A DNA stretch of 64,000 nucleotides from contig CAUYUJ010014622.1 in the NCBI GenBank assembly GCA_963575745.1, positions 189,745 to 253,744 on the forward strand. Reading direction: 5' to 3'. Under the pieces are notes generated by a model. That model was not told where the DNA came from, searched no databases, and saw only the letters and a list, made by a program, of their open reading frames with translations. The translations under genes and the position numbers were made by a program. Numbering within the stretch: the stretch's first letter is position 1; each line of letters starts with the position of its first letter. The stretch is from Prorocentrum cordatum (Eukaryota > Sar > Dinophyceae > Prorocentrales > Prorocentraceae). This document shows, piece after piece, positions 55,746 to 64,000 of this stretch.

Positions 55746-55872
55746 CTTCCCTCTATAGGAGGAATACTCAAAAAGAGTCAACAAGTAGTCGAGGGGAAAT
55801 GTTGGAGCAGTCTTTTTGGCTATGTTTTATCTTTCCTCCAACATCCGCTTGTATACGAGGACATGCCCGACC
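55746..55872. mobile_element. TIR-H copy 5
   Basis: CTTCCCTCTATAGGAGGAAT at the left, CTTGTATACGAGGACATGCC at the right; AGAGTCAACAAGTAGTCG inside. A GCACA pentamer run (55722-55745) precedes it. Confidence 0.65.
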
Positions 55873-56132
55873 GAACGGTACGGCCCGGTGCAACGCACGT
55901 TCCAGTTCGAGGCCTCTTCTCAGCGCAGTGGTGGCCGAGCCTGCCCGTGAGGGGCGGCCCTGGCAGTAGGCGACCGGGAGCAGGCCCGCGGGGACGGAGG
56001 AAGAGGCTGGAGGATCGAAGTGTTGGGGCATGTGTTTTTTCCCAACCATCCTGTGGTGTTGGGTCCTCGTTTTGAAGAGACGGTGCCCCGCGTTCCTCTC
56101 CTCCTCCTCCTCCCCCTCCTCCCTCTTCCCGT

Positions 56133-56372
<240 letters not shown>

Positions 56373-56373
56373 C

Positions 56374-57560
56374 GGCACACCCCTCATACGCTTCGTGGCC
56401 CCATAGGAGCTCCACCGAAGCCCCAGTTGGCAGGGTCCGGCATGCCTGGCTCCCCACCACGTTTCGGCACACCCCTCACACGTTCGTGGCCCCATAGGAG
56501 ACCGAAGGCCCCGCAGCCTAGGCACACCCCTCACACGTTTCGTGGCCCCATAGGGAGCTCCACCGAAGGCCCCAGTGGCAGGGTTCGCATGCCTCCCCAC
56601 CACCCATTTCGGCACACCCCTCACACGTTTCGTGGCCCCATAGGGAGCTCCACCGAAGGCCCCAGTGGCAGGGTCCGCATGCCTCCCCACCACCCATTTC
56701 GGCACACCCCTCACACGTTTCGTGGCCCCATAGGGAGCTCCACCGAAGGCCCCAGTGGCAGGGTCCGCATGCCTCCCCACCACTCATTTCGGCACACCCC
56801 TCACACGTTTCGTGGCCCCATAGGGAGCTCCACCGAAGGCCCCAGTGGCAGGGTCCGCATGCCTCCCCACCACCCATTTCGGCACACCCCTCACACGTTT
56901 CGTGGCCCCATAGGGAGCTCCACCGAAGGCCCCAGTGGCAGGGTCCGCATGCCTCCCCACCACCAAATTCGGCACACCCCTCACACGTTTCGTGGCCCCA
57001 TAGGGAGCTCCACCGAAGGCCCCAGCGGCCGCGCTCACATGCGTCCCCGCCACCCATCCCGGCACGCCCCTCACAACAACAGGTTTCGTGGCCCCATAGG
57101 GAGCTCCACCGAAGGCCCCAGTGGCACCGCCCGCATGCGTCACCACCCGCACCCAATTCGGCACACCCCTCACACGTTCGTGGCCCCATAGGGAGCTGCA
57201 CCGAAGGCCCCAGTGGCGGCGCTCACATGCGTCCCCGCCACACATCCCAGTACACCCCTCACGCGCTTCGTGGCCCCATAGGGAGCTCCACCGAAGGCCC
57301 CAGTAGCGGCGCTTACATGCGTCTCCGCCACCCATCCCGGCCCCCCCCCCGCAGCAGCATCATGTTTCGGGGACCCATAGGGAGCTCCACTGGAGGCCCC
57401 AGTGGCGGCCCTCACATGCGTTTCCGCCACCCATGTCGGCACGCCCCGCGCGTGTTTCATGTCCCCATAGGGAGCTTCGCCGAATGCCCCAGTGGCACCC
57501 ATCTCGACACACCCCTCACACGTTCCGTAGTCCTATGGGGAGTTCCACTGAAGATGAAAC
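56374..57560. repeat. 90-bp tandem array, about 13 units
   Basis: Core GGCACACCCCTCACACGTTT..GGGAGCTCCACCGAAGGCCC. Units starting 56521, 56611, 56701, 56791 and 56881 are at least 97% identical, exact 90-bp spacing; outer units (56374-56510, 57061-57560) are 70-90% and vary by a few bases. The period is a multiple of 3, so both strands show long 30-residue-repeat frames; no start, stop or codon bias supports a protein. Confidence 0.9.
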
Positions 57561-57654
57561 CCGCAGTTGCGGTATTGACAACTGCATATGGTTGGGTTCT
57601 TCGCCAGGTTAATTCGTGTTCGGTGGGCCTCTGGCGGACTTCCCGTCGCCAATA

Positions 57655-57763
57655 TATATATATATGCATATACACAACTATAAGCATACAACATATCCAT
57701 GTGTACATCGATGTATGTATTTATGCATGTATGCATGTATGTGTGTCAGTATGTCTGTCTGCC

Positions 57764-57802
<39 letters not shown>

Positions 57803-58237
57803 ATGTATGTATGTATGTATGTGTGTATGTATTTATGTGCCGATGTATGTATGTATGTATGTGTATGTATGTGTATGTATGCATGCATGCATGTCTGTAT
57901 GCATGTGTGTATGTATGTATGCATGCATGCGTGCATGTATGTACGGATGGATGGATGGATGGATGGATGGACGGATTGATGGATGTATAGATGTATGGAT
58001 GTATGTGTTTACGTACGCATGCATGTATATGTGTATGTATGTATGTATGTATGTATGTATGTATGCATGCATGTATGTATGTATGTATGTATGTATGTAT
58101 GTATGTATGTGTGTATGTGTGTATGTATGTATGTATGTATGTATGTATGTATGTATGTGTGTATGTGTGTGTATGTATGTAGTTATGTATGTATGTATGT
58201 ATGTATGTATGTGTGTGTGTGTATGTATGTATGTATG

Positions 58238-58268
<31 letters not shown>

Positions 58269-58432
58269 CTATGTATTTACGTACGTGCGTACGTACGTAC
58301 GTACGTATGTATGTATGTATGTATGTATGTATGCATGTATGTATGTATGTATGTTTGTATGTATGTATGTATGTATGTATGTATGTATGTATGTATGTAT
58401 GTATGTATGTATGTATGTATATGTGTGTGTGC
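57655..58432. repeat. (ATGT)n tetranucleotide array
   Basis: About 190 units of GTAT/GTCT/GGAT with TGTC (57745-57800) and GGAT (57947-57975) sub-blocks. Confidence 0.95.
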
Positions 58433-58650
58433 GTGGACGCCGCGAAAATAATGGATATCGAGCTTCGACGCCTGAACGGCCAGGCGCGCACAGCGCGGCT
58501 AACTAGCGTTTAGTTCTAAGCGGTCCACGTGCCCCCACCAGCCCATCCAGCGAACAGTGTACCGTTCCCTTCGGCCTTACCCGGCGCGGTATGGTAGCAT
58601 CTGGGTCCCCCCCCCCTTCTGCCCCTTCCGTAGCTTCTTCCTGTTGTCTC
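58433..58650. other. No recognised gene
   Basis: Short unique sequence with a C-run at 58608-58616. Confidence 0.35.
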
Positions 58651-58800
58651 CTCCCTCCCTCCCTCTCTCCCTCCTCCACTCCCTCCCTCCCTCCCTCCCT
58701 CCCTCCCTCACTCCTGCCCTCATTGCTTCATTCCGTCCCTCACTTCACCCCTTGATACTCCCCCTCCCTCCCTCCCACCTCTTCTTACTTCTCACGTCCC
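58650..58800. repeat. (CTCC)n pyrimidine tract
   Basis: CCCTCCCTCC repeats leading into CACGTCCCTCTCTCTTGCTCCAG, a strong 3' splice-site context. Confidence 0.8.
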
Positions 58801-58815
58801 TCTCTCTTGCTCCAG

Positions 58816-59402
58816 GGAGGCTGCAGCACCGCTCAACGATGTGGTGTTCCCGGATAGCTCTTGGAGAGCTAAAGGGGTTTGATAGTAGAAGCCGGCAGGC
58901 AAGGGTGGGCCAGCTTCCTCTCCCGGCTGCCGGTCAGGCAGCGCCGCAGGAATTTGCTGGAACTCGCGGCGTGTCCTGGAAGCGTGTTCCTACTCGTCCC
59001 CAGTACGCGTGCCGCAAACTTTTGCGCAGCTCCTTCGCAGCGCTTCCTGGGCTCGTGCGCAGCTCCGATCTCAAGCTTGGGAGGAGGAGAAGGGGAGGAG
59101 GAGGGGGGAGGAGCAGGGAGAGGATGAGGAAGAGGAGGAGGAGGGAGGAGGGAGGAGGGAGGAGGGAGGCGGAGGAGGAGGAGGAGGAGGCGGCAGCGGC
59201 GATCGCATCAGGAGCACGGGTCCTAGGAAAAGGTACCTTGCAAGCGCATCCTACAAGCTTTCAGGCTGCTTGGATTCGCCCGTGCGGGCACGACACCGCT
59301 CTGCTATCCGAGCTCTGGGCGCCACAACTCAACCGAACCTACGGGGCGGGCCATTCCCCTGTCCTCCTCCTCCTCCTCCTCGTCCTCGCCCTCGTCCTCT
59401 AG
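58816..59402 (+). CDS. Candidate long exon with in-frame GGA repeat
   Basis: After the acceptor at 58815: GRLQHRSTMWCSRIALGELK, GFDSRSRQARVGQLPLPAAG, SWKRVPTRPQYACRKLLRSS and FAALPGLVRSSDLKLG. Then a GGA repeat read as Arg/Gly/Glu (59080-59200), then TLQAHPTSFQAAWIRPCGHD and TALLSELWAPQLNRTYGAG, stop at 59400-59402. Both flanks of the repeat are coding-like in the same frame. The last codons (Leu/Val) before the stop may be intron. No family recognised. Confidence 0.45.
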
Positions 59403-59508
59403 TCCGTGTTGCGGCGCGGACCGCCCGCGCGCCTCGCTTCCGCCGTCGGCGTCGTCGTTTGTCGTGGTGCGTGCTGCGCTGCCCGGGACGCGCTTCCCTT
59501 TGTGCAAT

Positions 59509-59645
59509 GACCACCGCCACCACCACCAGCACCACCGCCACCGCCACCACCACCCCACCGCCAGCACCACCAGCACCACCGCCACCGCCACCACCACCAC
59601 CACCGCCACCGCCACCACCACCACCACCGCCACGACCACCACCCC
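59509..59645. repeat. (ACC)n microsatellite
   Basis: CACCACCGCCACC units, then C-rich sequence to 59715. Confidence 0.9.
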
Positions 59646-59717
59646 TCTCTCCTGCCCTCCCCCCCCCTCCCGCCCCCCACCCTCCACCCGTCCCTCCTCC
59701 CTCTGTCCCCCCCCCAG

Positions 59718-59929
59718 CCCTCTCCGTCCATCTCGGCCCGATGCCGTTCCGCCGCCGCGCACAGGTGGCCCTCATGAAGGCCCGTGGCTCCGAGGCGCGG
59801 TGCGGGGGCCTGGAGACATGGACGAGCGACGACAGGGGGAGAACTGCAGAGGAGAGAGGGGAAGGCGCGATGAACACTCAGAGGGTGTCAGAGCCAGTCG
59901 ACACGGTGCGGTCGGGAACTTTGGGATAG
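59718..59929 (+). CDS. Candidate terminal exon
   Basis: Acceptor CTGTCCCCCCCCCAG, then LSVHLGPMPFRRRAQVALMK, ARGSEARCGGLETWTSDDRG and RTAEERGEGAMNTQRVSEPV, stop TAG at 59927-59929. On the same strand as 58816-59402 and probably the same gene, although the phase of that junction was not resolved. Confidence 0.5.
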
Positions 59930-60115
59930 CGTGTCGCTCCGCCGACTCCGGCCCGCCACGCTGCGGCGCGACGCGCTATCCGCTTCCCAGTCCCGAGGCG
60001 TCAACGTTCCGAGCCTTTCCGAGCCTCTCGCCCTGCGGAGCGGAGGGACACGCCGTCCGCTCGCAGGGCATAATAGCGCGTCGCCTCCGCTGCGGCACGC
60101 TAAGCAAACGTCCCT
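59930..60115. repeat. TAGCGYGTCGC inverted repeats
   Basis: ATAGCGTGTCGCTCCGCC (59928), GCGCGACGCGCTATCC (59965) and ATAGCGCGTCGCCTCCGC (60072) form overlapping inverted pairs. Confidence 0.5.
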
Positions 60116-60423
60116 GACCATATCTGATATCTGGGTTTCGCCATTTACCCATGCATCATTCGTTGGACCTCTGCATCCTCCCGACCGTCCTCCCACAAAG
60201 CGGGAGAGGGGAGGAAGGGCTGGATTCTTCGCGTGGCTATCGCGAAGGCCTTACGGCGGGCGCCGCCGACCCTGAAGGCGGGACCTCCCCTCCCGGGACC
60301 TGCCGGAACCCCAGGGGGGGGAGATAAGGTGTTACTGCGGCCCGTTGGTTGCTACTGCGGCCCGGTGGGTGTTAGTATGGCCAGGGGTCCTCCGGAGTGT
60401 ATTAATTATCAAGTACGGTGAAG
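60116..60423. other. No gene; GTTACTGCGGCCCG triplicate
   Basis: GTTACTGCGGCCCGTTGG, GCTACTGCGGCCCGGTGG and GTTAGTATGGCCAGGGG follow one another at 60332-60388. Confidence 0.4.
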
Positions 60424-60424
60424 G

Positions 60425-60465
<41 letters not shown>

Positions 60466-60466
60466 T

Positions 60467-60501
<35 letters not shown>

Positions 60502-60540
60502 CGGGGAGGGGGGGGGAATGTGAGTAGTTGGGGGGGTGGG
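60424..60540. repeat. Poly-G tract
   Basis: Two uninterrupted G runs of about 34-40 bases separated by AT, then shorter runs. Strong G-quadruplex potential and a likely sequencing/assembly weak point. Confidence 0.9.
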
Positions 60541-60599
60541 GGGGGGCAAAAAAGGCTCCGCTCCCCCGCCACATTTCCCGCCCCCCCCCCCCCTTCACC

Positions 60600-60790
60600 G
60601 AAGAGCCTCTCGGAAAAGCCTCTGGTGCTCTCCGAAGAGCCTCGTGGAGCCGCCGAAGACCTTCTTCCAGCCGCCTAAGAGCCGCTTGGGCTCTCCGAAG
60701 AGCCTCGTGGGGCCTCCGAAGAGCTTCTCGGGGCACCCGAAGCGCTTCTTGGGCTCTCCGAAGAGCCTCTTGGGCTTCCCGAAATACTAC
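60600..60790. repeat. 21-bp tandem repeat, about 9 units
   Basis: Core CTCCGAAGAGCCTCGTGGGG. The 21-bp period gives a 7-residue repeat on both strands: minus EALRRPHEALRRAQAALRR, plus PKSLVGPPKSFSGHPKR. The minus frame has heptad coiled-coil character but no other support. Confidence 0.7.
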
Positions 60791-60811
60791 GACTACTACG
60801 ACTACGACTAC

Positions 60812-60911
60812 NNNNNNNNNNNNNNNNNNNNNNNNNNNNNNNNNNNNNNNNNNNNNNNNNNNNNNNNNNNNNNNNNNNNNNNNNNNNNNNNNNNNNNNNN
60901 NNNNNNNNNNN
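60812..60911. other. Assembly gap, 100 N
   Basis: Exactly 100 N between a (TACGAC)n and the 9-bp satellite. Confidence 1.
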
Positions 60912-61430
60912 TGGGGGACCTATGGGACCTGCGGGACCTGTTGGCCTAGTGGGATCTGGGGAGACCTATGGGATCTGTGGGACCAGCGAGACCTGTGGAA
61001 CCTGTGGGACCTGTGGGTCCTGTGGGATCTGTGGGACCTGCGGGACCTGTGGAACCTGTCGGACCTGTGGGACCCGTGGGACCTGCGGGTCCTGCGGCAC
61101 CCTGGAACACCCCCCACTTGTGCGACGTGTGGGGTGTGTGGGACCCGTGGGACATGTGGGACCTCGGGGACTTGCGACCCCTGTGAGACCTGGGGAACTA
61201 CCTGCGCCGCGCGCGCCATCCGCTGGACATGTGGGACCTGCGAGGCCCGGGGGTCTGTGGGACTAGTGGGCTCTGTGGGACTTGTGAGACCTGTGGGACT
61301 TGCGGGGGGGACCTATGGGACCTGGGAGACCTGTAGGACCTGTGGGTTCTCGGGGAACTGTGGGACCTGCGGGACCTGTGGACCCTGCCGGACCTGTGGG
61401 AACTGTGGGTCCTGTGGAACCTGCGGGACC
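60912..61430. repeat. CTGTGGGAC 9-bp satellite
   Basis: Units (C/T)(T/C)G(T/C)GGGAC. Read in frame it gives Cys-Gly-Thr on one strand and Gly-Pro-x collagen-like strings on the other; these are artefacts of the 9-bp period. Confidence 0.85.
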
Positions 61431-62790
61431 TCGCATCCGAGCCGACGCAATGGGAGAGCCATCGAGGCGAACATGGGGTCACATGGAACCGATCTAGATC
61501 GCAATGGCGCCCAATCCGCATCGAACCGACGGCGGCCCGCAATGGAGCGGCGCGCCAGCGCTACCTCTGGCGCGCGCCAGCGTCGCCATCGCAGCCCATG
61601 CGCGCCTCGACAGCAATCAAGATGGCCCCAAAGAACACATTGGCCATCGCATGGGCGTCCGAGCGGACCCGATCCGTCTGGGGATCCCTGGCGCGGCGCG
61701 CGCGCCATCCGCAGGAAATGCGGGCCCCTCGAGACCTGGGGAACTGTGAGACTAGCGGGCTCTGTGGGACCTGAAGGACCTAGGGAATCTGTGGGACCCT
61801 GTAGGACCTGGGGGAGCTCTGGGACGCGTGGGGCCTGCGGGACCGGTGGGACCTGTGAGACCAATGGGACTGTGGGTCGTGTGAGACCTGCGCGACGTGC
61901 GACACACCTGTGCGCAATCTTGGGCCCGTGGGAGCTGAGGCACCCGTTGGACTTGGGAGACATGCGACACCTGTGGGACATTGGGGCCCTAGCTGCACTC
62001 AGCGTGTCCGGGGATCCCCGGCGCGCCGCGCGCGCCATCCGCTGGACATCAGGGACCTGCGAGGACTGTAGAACTAGTGGGCTCTGTGGAACCTGCGGGA
62101 CCTGTGGGACCTGTGGGTCCTGTGGGACCTGCGAGACCTGCGAGACCTGTGCGACATGTGGGAACCGTGGGACCCGCGGTGCATGTGGGACCTGCGAGAC
62201 CTGCGACACCTGTGGAACCTGGGGGGGCCTACGTGCACTCAAGCGTGTCTGGGGATCCCCATCGCGCCGCACGCGCCGTCCGCTGGGAATGCGGGGCCTG
62301 CGGGATGTGCGGGACCTGCGGGGCGCGCGAGTCTCCCAAGCGGACCGTTGAAGTCAACGCCATGAAGCGCGAACGGAACGCCGCTGTAAGGGGGGGAAAC
62401 AGATTGGAATTCTGCGCGGGGCGCCCATTCGGGATTGCCAGGCGCGCGACGCAGCGCGCCCCCCCACCCCCGCACACACGCGCGCGCGCGCGCGCACGCA
62501 CGCGCACACAAAAAAATGCACGGGGCAGTAAAAAAACAAAAGGAAAAATGGTGGGGGGTTTGGGGGGAGGGGCTGTTTTTAATATTTTCTGATCCGCAAC
62601 GCGAACTTGGCGGGAAGCCGCCCACGGCATCGAAAAAGCGCAACATCGACCCTGAGAGTTTCCATATTCTCGGTTTGAAATGTAATAAATGCGCGATTGA
62701 GCATCATATGGTACACGTTGGACAAATGCGCGCGCAAATGCAATTTTATGAATCACCGTGCGACCCAGGGGCGTTGAATCCAAATCTAAT
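61431..62790. repeat. 1.36-kb unit, copy 1
   Basis: Begins TCGCATCCGAGCCGACGCAA and contains a unique block (61431-61735), a 9-bp satellite block (61736-62300), GTTGAAGTCAACGCCATGAA (62347), a (CG/CA)n and an AT-richer tail. Repeated from 62791. Confidence 0.9.
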
Positions 62791-63840
62791 TCGCATCCGA
62801 GCCGACGCAATGGGAGAGCCATCGAGACGAACTTGGGGTCACATGGAACAGATATAGATCCCAATGGCGCCCAATCCGCATCGAACCGACGGCGGCCCGC
62901 AATGGAGCGGCGCACCTGCGATACCCCTGGCGTGCGCCGGCGTCGCCATCGCAGCTCATGCGCGCCTCGACAGAAATCAGGATGGCCCCAAGGAACAATC
63001 TGGCCATCGCATGGGCGTCCGAGCGGACCCGATCCGTCTGGGGACCGATGGCACGCCGCGCGCGCCATCAGCTGGAAATGCGGGACCTGCGGGGCCCCTC
63101 GAGACCTGGGGAACTGTGAGACTAGCGGGCTCTGTGGGACCTGAAGGACCTAGGGAATCTGTGGGACCCTGTAGGACCTGGGGGAGCTCTGGGACGCGTG
63201 GGGCCTGCGGGACCGGTGGGACCTGTGAGACCAATGGGACTGTGGGTCGTGTGAGACCTGCGCGACGTGCGACACACCTGTGCGCAATCTTGGGCCCGTG
63301 GGAGCTGAGGCACCCGTTGGACTTGGGAGACATGCGACACCTGTGGGACATTGGGGCCCTAGCTGCACTCAGCGTGTCCGGGGATCCCCGGCGCGCCGCG
63401 CGCGCCATCCGCTGGACATCAGGGACCTGCGAGGACTGTAGAACTAGTGGGCTCTGTGGAACCTGCGGGACCTGTGGGACCTGTGGGTCCTGTGGGACCT
63501 GCGAGACCTGCGAGACCTGTGCGACATGTGGGAACCGTGGGACCCGCGGTGCATGTGGGACCTGCGAGACCTGCGACACCTGTGGAACCTGGGGGGGCCT
63601 ACGTGCACTCAAGCGTGTCTGGGGATCCCCATCGCGCCGCACGCGCCGTCCGCTGGGAATGCGGGGCCTGCGGGATGTGCGGGACCTGCGGGGCGCGCGA
63701 GTCTCCCAAGGGGACCGTTGAAGTCAACGCCATGAAGCGCGAACGGAACGCCGCTGTAAGGGGGGGGAACAGATGGGAATTCTGCGCGGGGCGCCCATTC
63801 GGGATTGCCAGGCGCGCGACGCAGCGCGCCCCCCCACCCC

Positions 63841-63877
<37 letters not shown>

Positions 63878-63909
63878 CACACACGACACACCGCGCGCGC
63901 GCGCACGCA

Positions 63910-63954
<45 letters not shown>

Positions 63955-64000
63955 GCGCGCGCGCACGCACGCGCACACCAAAAAGTGCACGGGACAGTAA
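62791..64000. repeat. 1.36-kb unit, copy 2, cut by window end
   Basis: Direct duplicate, offset 1360 then 1370 bp after a 10-bp insertion near 63090. The satellite block is almost identical to copy 1 while the first 300 bp differs by roughly 10%, and the (CA)n at 63842-63980 is much longer. Confidence 0.9.

Noticed and set aside
56374-57560. Long protein with 30-residue repeats on either strand, or a CRISPR-like array
   Set aside because: Both strands are open because the 90-bp period is a multiple of 3; there is no start, stop or codon bias. Units are contiguous with no unique spacers, so not CRISPR.
57655-58432. Met/Cys/Val-Tyr open frames
   Set aside because: Translation of (ATGT)n.
60912-63720. 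Collagen-like Gly-Pro-x protein (minus) or Cys-Gly-Thr protein (plus)
   Set aside because: Produced by the CTGTGGGAC 9-bp satellite; the same pattern appears on both strands and runs through the assembly gap.

Overview
This window looks like nuclear DNA of a dinoflagellate, or less likely another large GC-rich algal genome. It is GC-rich and repeat-dominated, with short exons split by introns and no bacterial-style operons. At least a dozen families of 100-230 bp terminal-inverted-repeat (TIR) elements are present, and several behave as introners, meaning mobile DNA that becomes an intron on insertion. Two gaps of exactly 100 N (40433-40532, 60812-60911) show it is a scaffold. I saw no rRNA, tRNA, spliced-leader gene, CRISPR array or transposase.

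No complete gene of recognised function is present. The best coding evidence is five multi-exon models with matching splice phase: a C2-domain fragment split by a textbook introner (1151-1574); an unknown protein with a zinc-ribbon-like CxxC pair, split by a second introner (19832-21512); a compact single-membrane-segment protein that ends in a stop (45970-46780); an unknown protein whose intron is a third TIR family (15195-15690); and a Pro/His-rich pair of exons (16571-17014). A short secretory-type reading frame lies at 3824-4027. About 25 further single exons are proposed from open frames with G/C-rich third positions and plausible splice sites; these are low-confidence.

Layout: 0-7.6 kb holds the C2 gene, candidate exons and MITEs. 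7.8-9.85 kb is a degenerate satellite and a 300-bp tandem array. 10-18.5 kb mixes exon fragments with TIR elements and (TCC/GGA)n. 19.8-22.2 kb holds the best long gene model and nested elements. 22.3-24.7 kb is a non-coding array of about 1-kb units. 26.3-27.9 and 42.9-44.8 kb are two copies of one composite repeat. 28-34 kb is microsatellites, a perfect-register 44-bp array and one long open frame. 34-42 kb has weak exons and dispersed repeats. 45.6-54.7 kb has the small membrane-protein gene and many scattered exons. 54.8-58.4 kb is microsatellite plus a 90-bp array. 58.8-60 kb has two good exons. 60.4-64 kb is poly-G, a 21-bp repeat, a 9-bp satellite and a 1.36-kb tandem duplication.

The mobile families are named here by letter: introner-A (CACAGACACAAT), introner-B (CTACACGCAAGAGTGACC), introner-C (CATCGCTCGGACGT), MITE-D/E/F (CAGT termini, TA targets), hairpin-G (GGTCCGCGCGGATTTCTCGG), TIR-H (GTCGGGCATGTCC), TIR-J (TCGGGGGCGGACAG), TIR-K (CGGCGGCGAGCCC with TTCTGAGAAG), TIR-L (34-bp TIR with CGATGCAT core), TIR-M (GGAGACGTAAG), TIR-N (GGGATGACGATTA), TIR-P (ATGGGCACAATGCC). 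All are too short to encode a transposase, so they must be mobilised in trans.
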